In this document: piece after piece, positions 1 through 8,296 of the stretch | Layout: every line of letters begins with the position of its first letter | Numbering within the stretch: position 1 is the first letter of the stretch | Translations under genes and position numbers: made by a program | Assembly (NCBI GenBank): GCA_944323925.1 | Contig: CALUUI010000009.1 | Span: forward strand, 1 to 64,000 | Reading direction: 5' to 3' | Length of the DNA: 64,000 nucleotides | From: Candidatus Gastranaerophilales bacterium | GTDB taxonomy: Bacteria > Cyanobacteriota > Vampirovibrionia > Gastranaerophilales > Gastranaerophilaceae | Notes under the pieces: generated by a model | Database searches by the model: none | Told to the model about the DNA's origin: nothing | What the model saw: the letters and a program-made list of their open reading frames with translations, nothing else

Positions 1-278
1 GCGAGCGAACAAGAACTCCTGCCATCTCCAGATTATAAAATAATACAATCAACGTACATTCGGGAGGAGAACCCCAATAATGCGAAGCATTATTTACAGG
101 GTTTGAGCGAGAGCGAGCAGAGGCCGTAGCACTTTTGCTGTGGAGCACAGCTCCCAAAGCAAAATGCGAAGTTGCCGTTTATCGCGAGCGAACAAGAACT
201 CCTGCCATCTCCAGATTATAAAATAATACAATCAACGTACATTCGGGAGGAGAACCCCAATAATGCGAAGCATTATTT
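1..278 (+). repeat. Tandem repeat, 183-bp period, with a tRNA-3'-end-like segment (family A copies)
   Basis: Positions 1-95 recur exactly at 184-278. Each copy contains CTCCTGCCATCTCCA (16-30 and 199-213), which has the layout of a tRNA 3' end: T-stem strand CCTGC, acceptor strand CATCTCC, discriminator A. Each also has a perfect hairpin AATAATGC-GAA-GCATTATT (76-94, 259-277) that could act as a terminator. Between the copies, 133-164 forms a nested hairpin: outer TTTTGCT/AGCAAAA, inner GGAGC/GCTCC. The arrangement aligns with the repeat array beside tRNA-Ser near 60.6-61.0 kb, read on the other strand. No intact tRNA is visible; if one exists it would lie upstream of position 1. No gene is seen in 1-311. 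Confidence 0.9.
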
Positions 279-311
279 TATGGTTTTGGCGTGTACAAGC
301 AATAAACAAAA

Positions 312-1250
312 CTAGACATTTCCTGTTGAACTGTTTCTATCATCTTCTAGTTGTTTTAATTGTCGCATATCTACTTTCTCATCAACATCATATGCAGCGA
401 TAGATTGCATTGTTGTATTGATATCGACATTTACTTCAGCATCTACCATTTCTATTTCAGTTTTATCAAATTCTTTTATTTTGCCGTCTTCAAATTTTAC
501 AGCAACAACGCTGTTAAGGAATTTAATATAACAGATTTTGCCAAGTCCAGAAGGTGTCATAACAGTAGAACCAACAGGTGGCATATCTTTTGCTGCTTCA
601 ATGTAGTTTGAGTATTCATAGGTTAAGCAGCACAATAATCTTCCACAGCTGCCGGAAATTTTAGAAGGTGTTATAGGCATACCTTGGTCTTTTGCAAGTT
701 TTACGTTTATAGAAGCAAATTTTCTTAAAAATGAACAGCAGCAGAAAGGTTTTCCACACATGCCTGTTCCTTCCATTATTGAGGTTTCATCTCTAACTCC
801 AATATGTCTTAAGTCAATTCGCATATGTCTAAATACTTGTGTTAAATCTTTTAATAAAGCACGAAAGTCTACACGTTCCGGTGCTGTGTAGTAAAAAGTT
901 ATTTTTTTTCTGTCAAAAGTTAAACGACATTGAACCAGATTCATTACAAGATTATGTTGTTGTATTAGTTCTTTGCACTTGAAAAATGAGGTTACTTCTT
1001 CTTGTTTTATTGCGTCATAAACCATCATATCTTCGTGAGTAAGTTTTCGAATGAAAGTAAATGGCTCTAATGTTTTATTTAATTCTTCAAATCGTTTTGC
1101 TACATCAGAATTAACTCTGAAAACTTTTAGAACTTCTTCTCCTTTTTCTGTTCTCGCAATAACAAGTTGATTTTCTTCTAAATCAATATTTTCAGGAACA
1201 TCAAGGGGATGAAATGTATTCTTAAGATAATTAACTGCCCATTTTATCAT
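312..1250 (-). CDS. PSP1-domain protein (YaaT/RicT-like)
   Basis: This 312-residue protein has a PSP1 C-terminal domain at roughly residues 60-270. The family hallmark is a cysteine cluster, seen here as GMCGKPFCCCSFL and SCGRLLCCLTYEY. In Bacillus the homologue YaaT/RicT joins YlbF and YmcA in a complex that carries Fe-S clusters and affects RNase Y-dependent mRNA maturation. That role is family knowledge; neither partner gene is visible here. The start codon overlaps the 3' end of gpsA by 20 bases, so the two are probably translationally coupled. It is the last gene of a minus-strand run that starts at murQ or ribH. The C-terminal tail after residue 275 is acidic and low in complexity. Confidence 0.85.
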   Translation of the reverse strand: MIKWAVNYLKNTFHPLDVPENIDLEENQLVIARTEKGEEVLKVFRVNSDVAKRFEELNKTLEPFTFIRKLTHEDMMVYDAIKQEEVTSFFKCKELIQQHNLVMNLVQCRLTFDRKKITFYYTAPERVDFRALLKDLTQVFRHMRIDLRHIGVRDETSIMEGTGMCGKPFCCCSFLRKFASINVKLAKDQGMPITPSKISGSCGRLLCCLTYEYSNYIEAAKDMPPVGSTVMTPSGLGKICYIKFLNSVVAVKFEDGKIKEFDKTEIEMVDAEVNVDINTTMQSIAAYDVDEKVDMRQLKQLEDDRNSSTGNV

Positions 1251-2244
1251 AGCATTCTTCTTCCTTGAGTTTTCTGTTCATTAATTTATCTAAGATTTGT
1301 TGAGGTGTTATATTGGTGTATAGAGCTTCATAAATGGCATTAGATAAAGGAACATCGACACCTAATTTTTTACCTAAATCGCACATTGCTTTTGACGTTT
1401 TAACACCTTCAGCAACAGACCCTAATTCTTTTAAAATATCATCTATTTTTTTACCTTTGCCAAGCATTGAGCCAACAGTAAAGTTTCTTGACATCGGGCT
1501 TGAACAAGTAGCTATCAAGTCTCCCATTCCGGATAGTCCGTATAAAGTGGAAGGATTTGCTCCCAGTTTCACACTTACTCTTATTATTTCAGCCATTCCT
1601 CTTGTTAAAAGTGTACCTTTACAGTTATCGCCTAATTCCATGCTATTTGCAAAGCCGGATGCTATTGCAATTACATTTTTTAAGCTGCCTCCGAGTTCAA
1701 CACCGATAACATCTGAATTAGTATATAGTCTGAATTTTCCACCGACATTAAGTGCTTTTTGGACGTATTCCGCAGTTTTGATATCTTCTGAAGCGACAGA
1801 TGCTGCGGTTGGTTTACCTTGTAATACTTCTTTTGCTAGCGTTGGTCCTGATAATATCGCTAATTTCTGATCAGGTAATACATCTTTTATTACTTCTGAC
1901 ATGCGCATTAGAGTATTTAATTCAATTCCTTTTGATGCATTGACTAGTACTTGTTCTGATTTTATTCCTGCAAGTTTTAACTTTTCGCAAACATCTCTCA
2001 TTCCAACTGTTGCAACTACAGTTAATATTATATCTGCATCTTTTATTGCTTCTTTTAAATTGGAAGTTATTTCAATTTTTTTATCTAATTGGATTTCTAA
2101 AGGTCTTGAACAGTGTTTGTTGAGTACTAAATCTTCATATAAATCAGATTCCCGCCCCCAAACGGTTATTTGTTCAAAATTGTTTGTTAATAACCATGCT
2201 AAAGTTAATCCCCAACAACCTGGTCCGAGAACTGTTAATTTCAT
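1231..2244 (-). CDS. gpsA: Glycerol-3-phosphate dehydrogenase [NAD(P)+]
   Basis: Reduces dihydroxyacetone phosphate to sn-glycerol 3-phosphate, the backbone precursor for phospholipids, in the cytosol. The N-terminal Rossmann motif is GPGCWGLTLA (residues 7-16), a small variation on the usual GxGxWGTALA. The family blocks LSGPTLAKEV and ELGGSLKNVIAIASG are present, the latter with the catalytic lysine, and the substrate-binding region GLSGMGDLIATCSS follows. At 337 residues the length is normal. AGGAG precedes the ATG and overlaps the end of murQ, whose stop lies one base upstream of this ATG. The 3' end overlaps the PSP1 gene. Confidence 0.97.
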   Translation of the reverse strand: MKLTVLGPGCWGLTLAWLLTNNFEQITVWGRESDLYEDLVLNKHCSRPLEIQLDKKIEITSNLKEAIKDADIILTVVATVGMRDVCEKLKLAGIKSEQVLVNASKGIELNTLMRMSEVIKDVLPDQKLAILSGPTLAKEVLQGKPTAASVASEDIKTAEYVQKALNVGGKFRLYTNSDVIGVELGGSLKNVIAIASGFANSMELGDNCKGTLLTRGMAEIIRVSVKLGANPSTLYGLSGMGDLIATCSSPMSRNFTVGSMLGKGKKIDDILKELGSVAEGVKTSKAMCDLGKKLGVDVPLSNAIYEALYTNITPQQILDKLMNRKLKEEECYDKMGS

Positions 2245-2245
2245 A

Positions 2246-3130
2246 TTATAAATCTCCTAATACTTTTCTTAATACACCGTTGTGTTTTGCTAGTTCTTGT
2301 TCAGCGCTATCCTTGTCAAGATTTAATTTTAAGCAAGTGATGGCAGTTTTTATTTTCCAGTTACATTTTAATAAAGTTGTAAAAGCGACTGAATGTTGAA
2401 CATTTGCAATTTGTGATACTATTCTTATAGCTCTGTCTTTTAATTTTTCGTTATTAGCTTGAAGATCTATCATAAAATTTTTGTATGTTTTTCCGATTTT
2501 AATCATAGCACCGGTTGATAACATATTAAGTACCATTTTTTGAGCCGTTCCAGCTTTAAGTCTGCTGGAACCAGCGATTAGCTCAGGCCCTACCTCGACA
2601 CAAATTACATGAGATGCTTCTTCTACTATTTTCCCTCTACTGTTGCAAGTTAGTGCAATTGTTTTACAACCGATTTCATTAGCCGCAGCAAGTACTCCCA
2701 TTAAATAATTAGGATTTCCGCTTGCCGATATTACCACAGCGACGTCTTTTTCTGTTAATACACTTGCATCAGTTGCGCCATCTGCAAAATCATCTTCAGC
2801 GCCTTCAACGGCACATATTAATGCGTCATAACCTCCGGCAATTATGCCTTGTACCATATTGGGTGGAACATTAAATGTTGGAGGACATTCTGAGGCATCT
2901 AAGACTCCTAGTCTGCCTGAGGTTCCGGCTCCAAAATAAAATAATCTGCCGCCTGATAAGAATTGTTTTGCTATTATATCTATTGCTTTTGCTATATTTT
3001 CTAATTCATACTCAACAGCTTGGGCAACAATCTTATCTTCATCATTCATTTTTTTTACCATGTCTATTGTAGGGATTATATCTATATCCATGGTATTTTT
3101 ATTAACATATTCGGTAATTACTTCGGTCAA
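2246..3130 (-). CDS. murQ: N-acetylmuramic acid 6-phosphate etherase
   Basis: Cleaves the lactyl ether of MurNAc-6-phosphate to give GlcNAc-6-phosphate, a peptidoglycan recycling step. The SIS domain carries the signature GAGTSGRLGVLDASECPPTF (residues 67-86), with E81 as the expected catalytic acid, and a second conserved block near GPELIAGSSRLKAGTAQK. The 294-residue length is normal. The start is TTG, chosen because AGGAGG lies 8 bases upstream and the N-terminus fits the family. It sits between ribH and gpsA on the same strand. No PTS transporter or anmK/nagZ gene is visible in the window, so the substrate source is unknown. Confidence 0.95.
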   Translation of the reverse strand: MTEVITEYVNKNTMDIDIIPTIDMVKKMNDEDKIVAQAVEYELENIAKAIDIIAKQFLSGGRLFYFGAGTSGRLGVLDASECPPTFNVPPNMVQGIIAGGYDALICAVEGAEDDFADGATDASVLTEKDVAVVISASGNPNYLMGVLAAANEIGCKTIALTCNSRGKIVEEASHVICVEVGPELIAGSSRLKAGTAQKMVLNMLSTGAMIKIGKTYKNFMIDLQANNEKLKDRAIRIVSQIANVQHSVAFTTLLKCNWKIKTAITCLKLNLDKDSAEQELAKHNGVLRKVLGDL

Positions 3131-3152
3131 TTAAGAGTCCTCCTAAAACAGA

Positions 3153-3614
3153 TTATATCGATTTAATTAAATTAGCAGTTTCTATTGCTGTTCTTGCAGC
3201 TTCTGAGCCTTTATTACCGGCTTTTGTTCCGGCTCGTTCTATTGCTTGTTCGATATTTTCTGTTGTTAGTACTCCAAATATTACGGGTAAACTTTCATCT
3301 AATGCTACTTTTGCAATACCTTTTGATAATTCTGCGCTAACGTAATCAAAGTGAGCAGTTGCGCCTCTAATGATTGCTCCTAGAGCTATTATTGCATCAT
3401 ATTTTTTTGTTCTTGCACATTTTTGAGCGACTAATGGGATTTCAAAAGAGCCCGGAGTCCAGACAATGTCTATATTATCTTCACTTACTCCGTGCCTTCT
3501 CAATTCATCTAAGGCACCGGATAAGAGTTTAGATGTTATAAATTCATTGAAACGAGCTACTACTATGCAAAATCTATTATTGCCTGCTGTTAAAAATCCC
3601 TCAATTGTTTTCAT
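3153..3614 (-). CDS. ribH: 6,7-dimethyl-8-ribityllumazine synthase
   Basis: Penultimate enzyme of riboflavin synthesis. It condenses the ribityl-pyrimidinedione with 3,4-dihydroxy-2-butanone 4-phosphate and usually assembles as a 60-mer or pentamers. Signature blocks are present: ARFNEFIT near residue 20, WTPGSFEIP near 52-60, and [14 protein letters not shown] with the conserved catalytic histidine H88. The 153-residue length is exactly typical. AAGGAG lies well placed before the ATG. No other rib gene is in the window, so this is an isolated member of the pathway. It leads the minus-strand run into murQ, with 22 bases between them. Confidence 0.97.
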   Translation of the reverse strand: MKTIEGFLTAGNNRFCIVVARFNEFITSKLLSGALDELRRHGVSEDNIDIVWTPGSFEIPLVAQKCARTKKYDAIIALGAIIRGATAHFDYVSAELSKGIAKVALDESLPVIFGVLTTENIEQAIERAGTKAGNKGSEAARTAIETANLIKSI

Positions 3615-3690
3615 TTTATTTCACTCCTTATAAAAAATTTTATAACATAAATAAACTTTTTACAAGGTCGTTCAGTTTATTTTATATTAA

Positions 3691-3720
3691 AAAGGCGGGG
3701 CAATTTGCCCCGCCCTTTTA
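3691..3720 (-). terminator. Rho-independent terminator after the response regulator
   Basis: A GC-rich hairpin, GGCGGGGCAA against TTGCCCCGCC (3694-3714), is flanked by A-rich and T-rich runs, so it could work in both directions. It lies just past the stop of the minus-strand response regulator and upstream of ribH, isolating the two. Confidence 0.9.
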
Positions 3721-4392
3721 TACCAATCCTTCTTTTACAGCTTTTACTGCTGCTTGAACTCTATCGTTTACACACATTTTCTGTAGGATGGAACAAACGT
3801 GTGCTTTCGCTGTATGTACGCTTACTATTAATTCTTTTGCTATTTCAGTGTTACTTTTACCTGCTACGAGATGTTTTAAGACCTCATATTCTCTTTCTGT
3901 TAGCGGAACTCTATTTTTATCATTTGCTTTATCTTGTAGAATCCCTATTGTGTCTTGTCTTGGGAAAGCATTAAGTACTTTACCTGCTATTTCAGGATCT
4001 AGCCAGCAAACTCCTTGTGCTACATCTCTTATGACGTCCGCTAACTTTGTTGGATCTATATCTTTTAAACAGTATGCGATAGCTCCGGAACTTAAAGTTG
4101 CGATTACTTCTTCTTCTCTGTCGTGTGAGGTTAGAGCAATTACTTTTATATTTGGATTATACTCTTTTACTTGGATAGTTGCTTCGATTCCATTCATCCC
4201 TGCGAGTCCTAAATCCATTAATACAACATCAGGATTTAAGCGTTTAATAAAATTTAATCCATCAATCGCATTATCACTTTCTGCTACGACTTCAATATCT
4301 TCGTTCGCATTTAACGCACACCTTAACCCTACTCTTGTGAGTTTGAAATCCTCAATGATTACAACTCTAATTACTTTTGTAACTACTGTCAT
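3718..4392 (-). CDS. NarL/FixJ-family response regulator
   Basis: A 224-residue two-component regulator. The receiver domain (about 8-125) has the acidic pocket at E14-D15, the phosphoacceptor D60 in the block VVLMDLGLAGMNG, the conserved LTS switch region near 98-100 and a lysine after it. A LuxR-type helix-turn-helix follows (about 155-215, starting PLTEREYEVLKHLVAGKSN). No sensor kinase is adjacent. The gene is divergent from flagellin with 241 bases between them, so it may control flagellin or itself; this is inference from position only. AGAGGAG precedes the ATG. It is monocistronic, with its own strong terminator. Confidence 0.93.
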   Translation of the reverse strand: MTVVTKVIRVVIIEDFKLTRVGLRCALNANEDIEVVAESDNAIDGLNFIKRLNPDVVLMDLGLAGMNGIEATIQVKEYNPNIKVIALTSHDREEEVIATLSSGAIAYCLKDIDPTKLADVIRDVAQGVCWLDPEIAGKVLNAFPRQDTIGILQDKANDKNRVPLTEREYEVLKHLVAGKSNTEIAKELIVSVHTAKAHVCSILQKMCVNDRVQAAVKAVKEGLV

Positions 4393-4633
4393 TTGTTTTG
4401 CTCCTCTCTGCTGTATATATTAAATAATACTAATATCTTCGAGTATATTACCCACTTGGGTGGATTTTCATGCAAATTTACTGGGTTACAGAATATTTTT
4501 ACAACTAAAGTTTGAGAAATTTCTAACTTAGTGGCAATACATTTTTAACTTAAAAACATTTAACATAACAGTGTGAGGGAGAAAATCCCTTTACGATATT
4601 AATATATGAAAATAACACAGGAGATTTAGGAAA

Positions 4634-5503
4634 ATGGCACTTACACTTAACACAAACATCATTTCGATGAAGGTAAGGACAAACCTGCAAACAGCAACAG
4701 ATGGTTTAAATACTGCCATTGAAAGAATGACTACAGGTTATAGAATTAATTCTTCAATGGATGATGCAGCTGGTTATTCTATTGCGGTTCAAATGCAAGC
4801 AGATTTAGGTTCTTACAATGTTGCATCTGATAACGCTCAAATCGGATCAGACATGCTTACTACTTTGGAAGGAAATTATGATCTTATTAATGATCACCTT
4901 CAACGTATCAGAGAATTAACAGAACAGGCTTCAAACGATACATATGGCGATGATTCAAGAACAGCTATTGAAGCTGAAATTAATGCAAGATTAGAAGAAA
5001 TTAGTCGTATTGCTAAGTCTTGTGATTATAACGGTTTAAAACTTATGGATGGTTCTGTAAGGGCTGAAGGTTATAATATTCAAGTTGGGATTGATGGTGC
5101 TGAAACAAGCCGTATAAATCTTTCTCAAGAATTGTTTGCTGATTGTACAAGTACTACTGTTTTTGATGATTTAGGTGCTGGTACTCCTGCTGAAGTGGCT
5201 GAAAAATGTGCAGGGCTTAATGGAAATTTGGCTTATGAAATGCTTTCAGTTCTTGATGCTGCTATGGCGAATATTTCTTCAAGAGTTACTCAGTTAGGTG
5301 CTGCTCAAAATAAATTGGAATCAGCATTATCTTCTATCAATGTAGCAACAATTAACCAAACTTCTTCATTATCTACTATTAGAGATGCAGACGTTGCTGA
5401 AGAGTCTACTAACTATATTCAACAACAAATTATTCAAAATGCTGCTTCTACTTTGTTAGCTACTGCTAACCAAACTCCATCTATAGCACTTGACTTAATT
5501 TAA
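4634..5503 (+). CDS. fliC: Flagellin
   Basis: Filament subunit, exported by the flagellar type III apparatus whose gate genes lie just downstream on the other strand. The 289 residues contain the conserved N-terminal D0/D1 helices (from ALTLNTNIISM to about residue 140) and the C-terminal D1/D0 helices (about 195-289, ending in a DVAEESTNYIQQQIIQNAAS-type segment). Only a short central stretch separates them, so the outer D2/D3 domains are essentially missing. The ATG follows AGGAG. The upstream region has a small inverted repeat (AGGGA/TCCCT near 4575-4590). I could not find a convincing sigma-28 or sigma-54 promoter. Serine- and threonine-rich surface loops could be glycosylated, but no glycosylation gene is adjacent. 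Confidence 0.96.
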   Translation: MALTLNTNIISMKVRTNLQTATDGLNTAIERMTTGYRINSSMDDAAGYSIAVQMQADLGSYNVASDNAQIGSDMLTTLEGNYDLINDHLQRIRELTEQASNDTYGDDSRTAIEAEINARLEEISRIAKSCDYNGLKLMDGSVRAEGYNIQVGIDGAETSRINLSQELFADCTSTTVFDDLGAGTPAEVAEKCAGLNGNLAYEMLSVLDAAMANISSRVTQLGAAQNKLESALSSINVATINQTSSLSTIRDADVAEESTNYIQQQIIQNAASTLLATANQTPSIALDLI

Positions 5504-5544
5504 AAATTAGGTTGAAAGACCATTTTCATATATTAATTAATAAG

Positions 5545-5568
5545 AGCCGGCTATTAGCCGGCTTTTTA
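5545..5568. terminator. Bidirectional terminator between flagellin and fliR
   Basis: The hairpin AGCCGG/CCGGCT (5545-5563) is followed by five Ts on the plus strand. It lies between the convergent flagellin and fliR genes and most clearly serves flagellin. Confidence 0.85.
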
Positions 5569-5572
5569 TTTA

Positions 5573-6352
5573 TTAGAAAATTGCTGCATTTGATGTGAAA
5601 AAGTCACTAATTACGTTTATTAGCATTGGTAGTATCCAAATCATTATAGCTGCACCAAATACAGGTTTAAATAAGAAACTTAATTGAAAAACGTTAACTT
5701 GAGGTGCTGTTCTTGAGATAATACCAAGAATTATATCTTGTCCTAAAGTTGCTAACAATATTGGGGCTGCAATTTGTAAACCAATATATAATACGTTAGA
5801 GGTCATTGTTATTAAATGTCCCATATTTATTATTTCATTTAATGGAAGGCTTGATGCGTATAAGGGAAAAATTTGAAAACTTCTTATAAGGGCTTTAAAC
5901 ATCCAGTACAAACCGCCAATATGTATAAAAATGATTGTTCCAAGCAGGGTAAGGCAGTTACTTAAAAGTGCTGTTTGGCTATTGGTTGAAGGGTCCATTA
6001 CCATAGCAGAAGATAAACCCATTTGAGTGTTTATCATGTCACCGGCTGATTCTATGGCTAGAATTAATAACCTTGCTGTATATCCGATTATTGCACCACA
6101 AGTTATGTTCAGAATTATTAGCAGAGCTAATGATGTTCCATCCGGAACCTTTGGTGGATTTAATAGAGGGGTTAACATTAATGTAAAAAGAAATACAAAT
6201 CCGATTTTTACTAAAGGTATTACGTCGGAACGATGAAATACCGGTGCAAATCTTACAAAGCCTGCTAAACGCGCAAATACTACTACTCCAGCGTAAAAAT
6301 ATGCTGTAAATTGAGGGAATAAGGTTGATATTCCAGATAGTATTTGTTCCAT
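5573..6352 (-). CDS. fliR: Flagellar export gate protein FliR
   Basis: One copy per export gate; with FliP and FliQ it forms the helical core through which flagellar substrates cross the inner membrane. The 259 residues contain about six hydrophobic segments and the family-typical blocks FARLAGFVRFAPVF near 27-40, the AIIGYTARLLILAIESAGDMI region and the C-terminal PVFGAAIMIWILPMLINV segment. GGAGAGGAG lies upstream and overlaps the 3' end of the preceding small exported-protein gene. It is the last gene of the fliM/N-O-P-Q-x-R run. flhB and flhA, which usually follow, are not in the window. Confidence 0.95.
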   Translation of the reverse strand: MEQILSGISTLFPQFTAYFYAGVVVFARLAGFVRFAPVFHRSDVIPLVKIGFVFLFTLMLTPLLNPPKVPDGTSLALLIILNITCGAIIGYTARLLILAIESAGDMINTQMGLSSAMVMDPSTNSQTALLSNCLTLLGTIIFIHIGGLYWMFKALIRSFQIFPLYASSLPLNEIINMGHLITMTSNVLYIGLQIAAPILLATLGQDIILGIISRTAPQVNVFQLSFLFKPVFGAAIMIWILPMLINVISDFFTSNAAIF

Positions 6353-6357
6353 TTATT

Positions 6358-6777
6358 TTATTTCTCCTCTCCGACTTGTTCCGGTGAGGTTATTTTACCG
6401 GTTTGTTTTTCTTCTTTTTTCTTTGGAATATTTATGGGCGGCGGATCCAATTCAAAAACCCCGGGTGCTTTGTCTAATGTGTAATAATTATAGTCACTTG
6501 GGGATATTTTTACTTTGTTATCTTTTATTGTTATTTTTATTTCACTTTGTTTTCCGTTTGAGGTTAGATTGAATATTCCATTACCTTCTTTTTTTATCTC
6601 TATTATTATGATATTTCTATCATTCATTAATGTTGTAACTTCTTTTACTGATATTATATTTGGTGTTTTATTTTCTATTTTTGTAATAGGGTTCTCGGAG
6701 GTTATAAAGTAATCATCATAACCATAAACTATAGGTGAAATTATTAGTGTTAACAATAGAAATAAGGATTTTTTCAT
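6358..6777 (-). CDS. Small exported protein of unknown function inside the flagellar gate operon
   Basis: A 139-residue protein with a clear signal peptide (lysines at 2-3, a hydrophobic stretch to about 18, then Y-G-Y). The rest is predicted to be periplasmic or extracytoplasmic: beta-prone to about residue 95 with alternating hydrophobic residues (VKEVTTLMNDRNIIIIEIKK), then a proline- and lysine-rich tail. I do not recognise the family. It lies between double fliQ and fliR with one base to fliQ and five to fliR, so it is almost certainly co-transcribed and probably flagellar. A role in gate assembly, or a lineage-specific periplasmic ring part, would fit, but nothing in the sequence proves it. 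Confidence 0.75.
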   Translation of the reverse strand: MKKSLFLLLTLIISPIVYGYDDYFITSENPITKIENKTPNIISVKEVTTLMNDRNIIIIEIKKEGNGIFNLTSNGKQSEIKITIKDNKVKISPSDYNYYTLDKAPGVFELDPPPINIPKKKEEKQTGKITSPEQVGEEK

Positions 6778-6778
6778 T

Positions 6779-7621
6779 TTACCATCCCAGTATTTTATTT
6801 GTTTCTACGAAATTTGGTTTAGGCATTGGCGGGTTACGATTGACATCATATTTGATTTTTTGTTGTCTATCAATAAAAGGAACTTTCCCTGGGTTTTTCA
6901 TTATTTCATTTAAGGTCGGTTTATTTTTAAAAGAGTCACTCATTTCTCCTTCAAACGGTGTTGTGTATTTATAGTAATCAGCAGGAAGTGCATAGGCATT
7001 TTCTCTTGGTGTTACTTCAAAAGCTATAGTATAGCCTTGTGTGAAGGTGTTTTCAAGCATTCGAATAAAACCAAAACCGAGTAGTATTATTACCAAGAAC
7101 ACCATAAAAATTTTAGGTGCGGCGACTATTGTTTGCTCTTGAACTTGTGTTACTGCTTGTACTATACCGATTACTAAACCTACTCCTGCCGCTACTATTA
7201 CTACTGGCATTGAAATTGCCAATATTGTTAGTAGTGAACGTCCTAAGTATTCCATTAAATGTCTTATATCGGGTGTTGAGAGTTTACTTATACCTGTTGC
7301 ATCTATATCTGCTTTGGTATATTTATGGTAATCAGCTGGCAAAACATATGTTTCATTTTTCGGTATGATGTTAAAAGCTAGATTGGCTCCCTCTTGAAAA
7401 TTGTTTATTAAACTATTAGTGAAGGTATATCCGCCTATAATGATTACTAAAAATACCAGCAAGATTTTAGGTGCGGCAACAATGGTTTGTTCTTGAATTT
7501 GTGTTACAGCTTGAAGTACACCGATAATTAACCCAACAGCTGCTGCTGTTAATACAACAGGCATAGATATTGAGAGCATTACCATAAATCCTTTTGCTAA
7601 AAAATTTGCCAGTAATTCCAT
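6779..7621 (-). CDS. fliQ: Tandem-duplicated FliQ (two FliQ units in one protein)
   Basis: FliQ is normally about 90 residues with two membrane helices. This protein has 280 residues and two FliQ units with a period of 118. Unit 1 has ISMPVVLTAAAVGLIIGVLQ from residue 18, then the AVTQIQEQTIVAAPK block. Unit 2 has ISMPVVIVAAGVGLVIGIVQ from residue 137, then AVTQVQEQTIVAAPK. The extra tail after each unit is also duplicated (YVLPADYHKYT near 92-102, YALPADYYKYT near 210-220), so the whole unit plus tail was copied. A further hydrophilic tail of about 60 residues follows unit 2. The frame is open throughout and the start has AGGAG. Neighbours are fliP upstream and a small exported protein downstream. 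Confidence 0.95.
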   Translation of the reverse strand: MELLANFLAKGFMVMLSISMPVVLTAAAVGLIIGVLQAVTQIQEQTIVAAPKILLVFLVIIIGGYTFTNSLINNFQEGANLAFNIIPKNETYVLPADYHKYTKADIDATGISKLSTPDIRHLMEYLGRSLLTILAISMPVVIVAAGVGLVIGIVQAVTQVQEQTIVAAPKIFMVFLVIILLGFGFIRMLENTFTQGYTIAFEVTPRENAYALPADYYKYTTPFEGEMSDSFKNKPTLNEIMKNPGKVPFIDRQQKIKYDVNRNPPMPKPNFVETNKILGW

Positions 7622-7631
7622 ATCGTTTCTC

Positions 7632-8270
7632 CTAATTGTAACTTTGTACCAAACCTTGTACTATTAATGCCCAGCCGTCTACAGCTATAAATATTAGTAG
7701 TTTAAATGGTAGGGATATGATAGTCGGTGATAACATCATCATACCTAGAGCCAGAAGAATATTTGCAACAACTAAGTCTAGTACTATAAACGGAACATAG
7801 ATTATAAATCCGATTTCAAAGGCTGTCTTTAGTTCGCTTAATATGTATGCAGGCGCAACTTCCCAAATTGTTATTTCATCAGGAGTTTTTGGGGGTGTTT
7901 TGCGTTTTAATTCAACAAAAAATGCTAAGTCGCTTTCTCGGGTTTGTTTCATCATAAATTCTTTTAAAGGTTTAGAACCTTCATTTATTGCCATTATCAT
8001 ATTTTGATTTTTTTGATAAGGTATAGAGCCTCTTTCGTACATTTGTTGAAATACTCCACCCATGGTGTAGAAAGTGAGGATTAAACACAAACCGACAGTT
8101 GCAAGTGCTGGTGGTACTTGAACCCCCATTGCTGATTTTAGCAGAGAAAAAACTATGATAAATCGTAGAAATGAGGTCATACAACAAAAGATAAACGGCA
8201 ACATTGAAAATGATGCCATTACTATCAGTAATTGTATTACCGGACTTAAATCTTTTAAAACATTTTCCAT
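7632..8270 (-). CDS. fliP: Flagellar export gate protein FliP
   Basis: Forms the pentameric core of the export gate. The protein has 212 residues. It begins with the first core helix (LSPVIQLLIVMASFSMLPF) and lacks the cleavable signal peptide seen in many FliP proteins, so it is shorter than the usual 240-250. The family motif near the C-terminus is present: LALGMMMLSPTIISLPFKLL followed by FIAVDGWALI. The position usually occupied by PP is SP here. The start has AGGG at a good distance. It lies between fliO and double fliQ, the canonical order. Confidence 0.96.
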   Translation of the reverse strand: MENVLKDLSPVIQLLIVMASFSMLPFIFCCMTSFLRFIIVFSLLKSAMGVQVPPALATVGLCLILTFYTMGGVFQQMYERGSIPYQKNQNMIMAINEGSKPLKEFMMKQTRESDLAFFVELKRKTPPKTPDEITIWEVAPAYILSELKTAFEIGFIIYVPFIVLDLVVANILLALGMMMLSPTIISLPFKLLIFIAVDGWALIVQGLVQSYN

Positions 8271-8296
8271 TTTATTTTCCCTACATTTATATTTAC

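Noticed and set aside
1-278. A complete tRNA gene at the left edge
   Set aside because: Only about 16 bases of a 3' end are present in each copy. The rest of the cloverleaf cannot be formed.
360-611. Plus-strand open frames opposite the PSP1, gpsA, murQ, FliQ, FtsZ and other genes
   Set aside because: They lie antisense to well-supported genes, lack ribosome binding sites and show no recognisable domains.
4440-4620. Sigma-54 or sigma-28 promoter upstream of flagellin
   Set aside because: GTGGCAATACATTTTTAAC has the GG but TT in place of GC at -12, and no TAAA-N15-GCCGATAA-like match was found.
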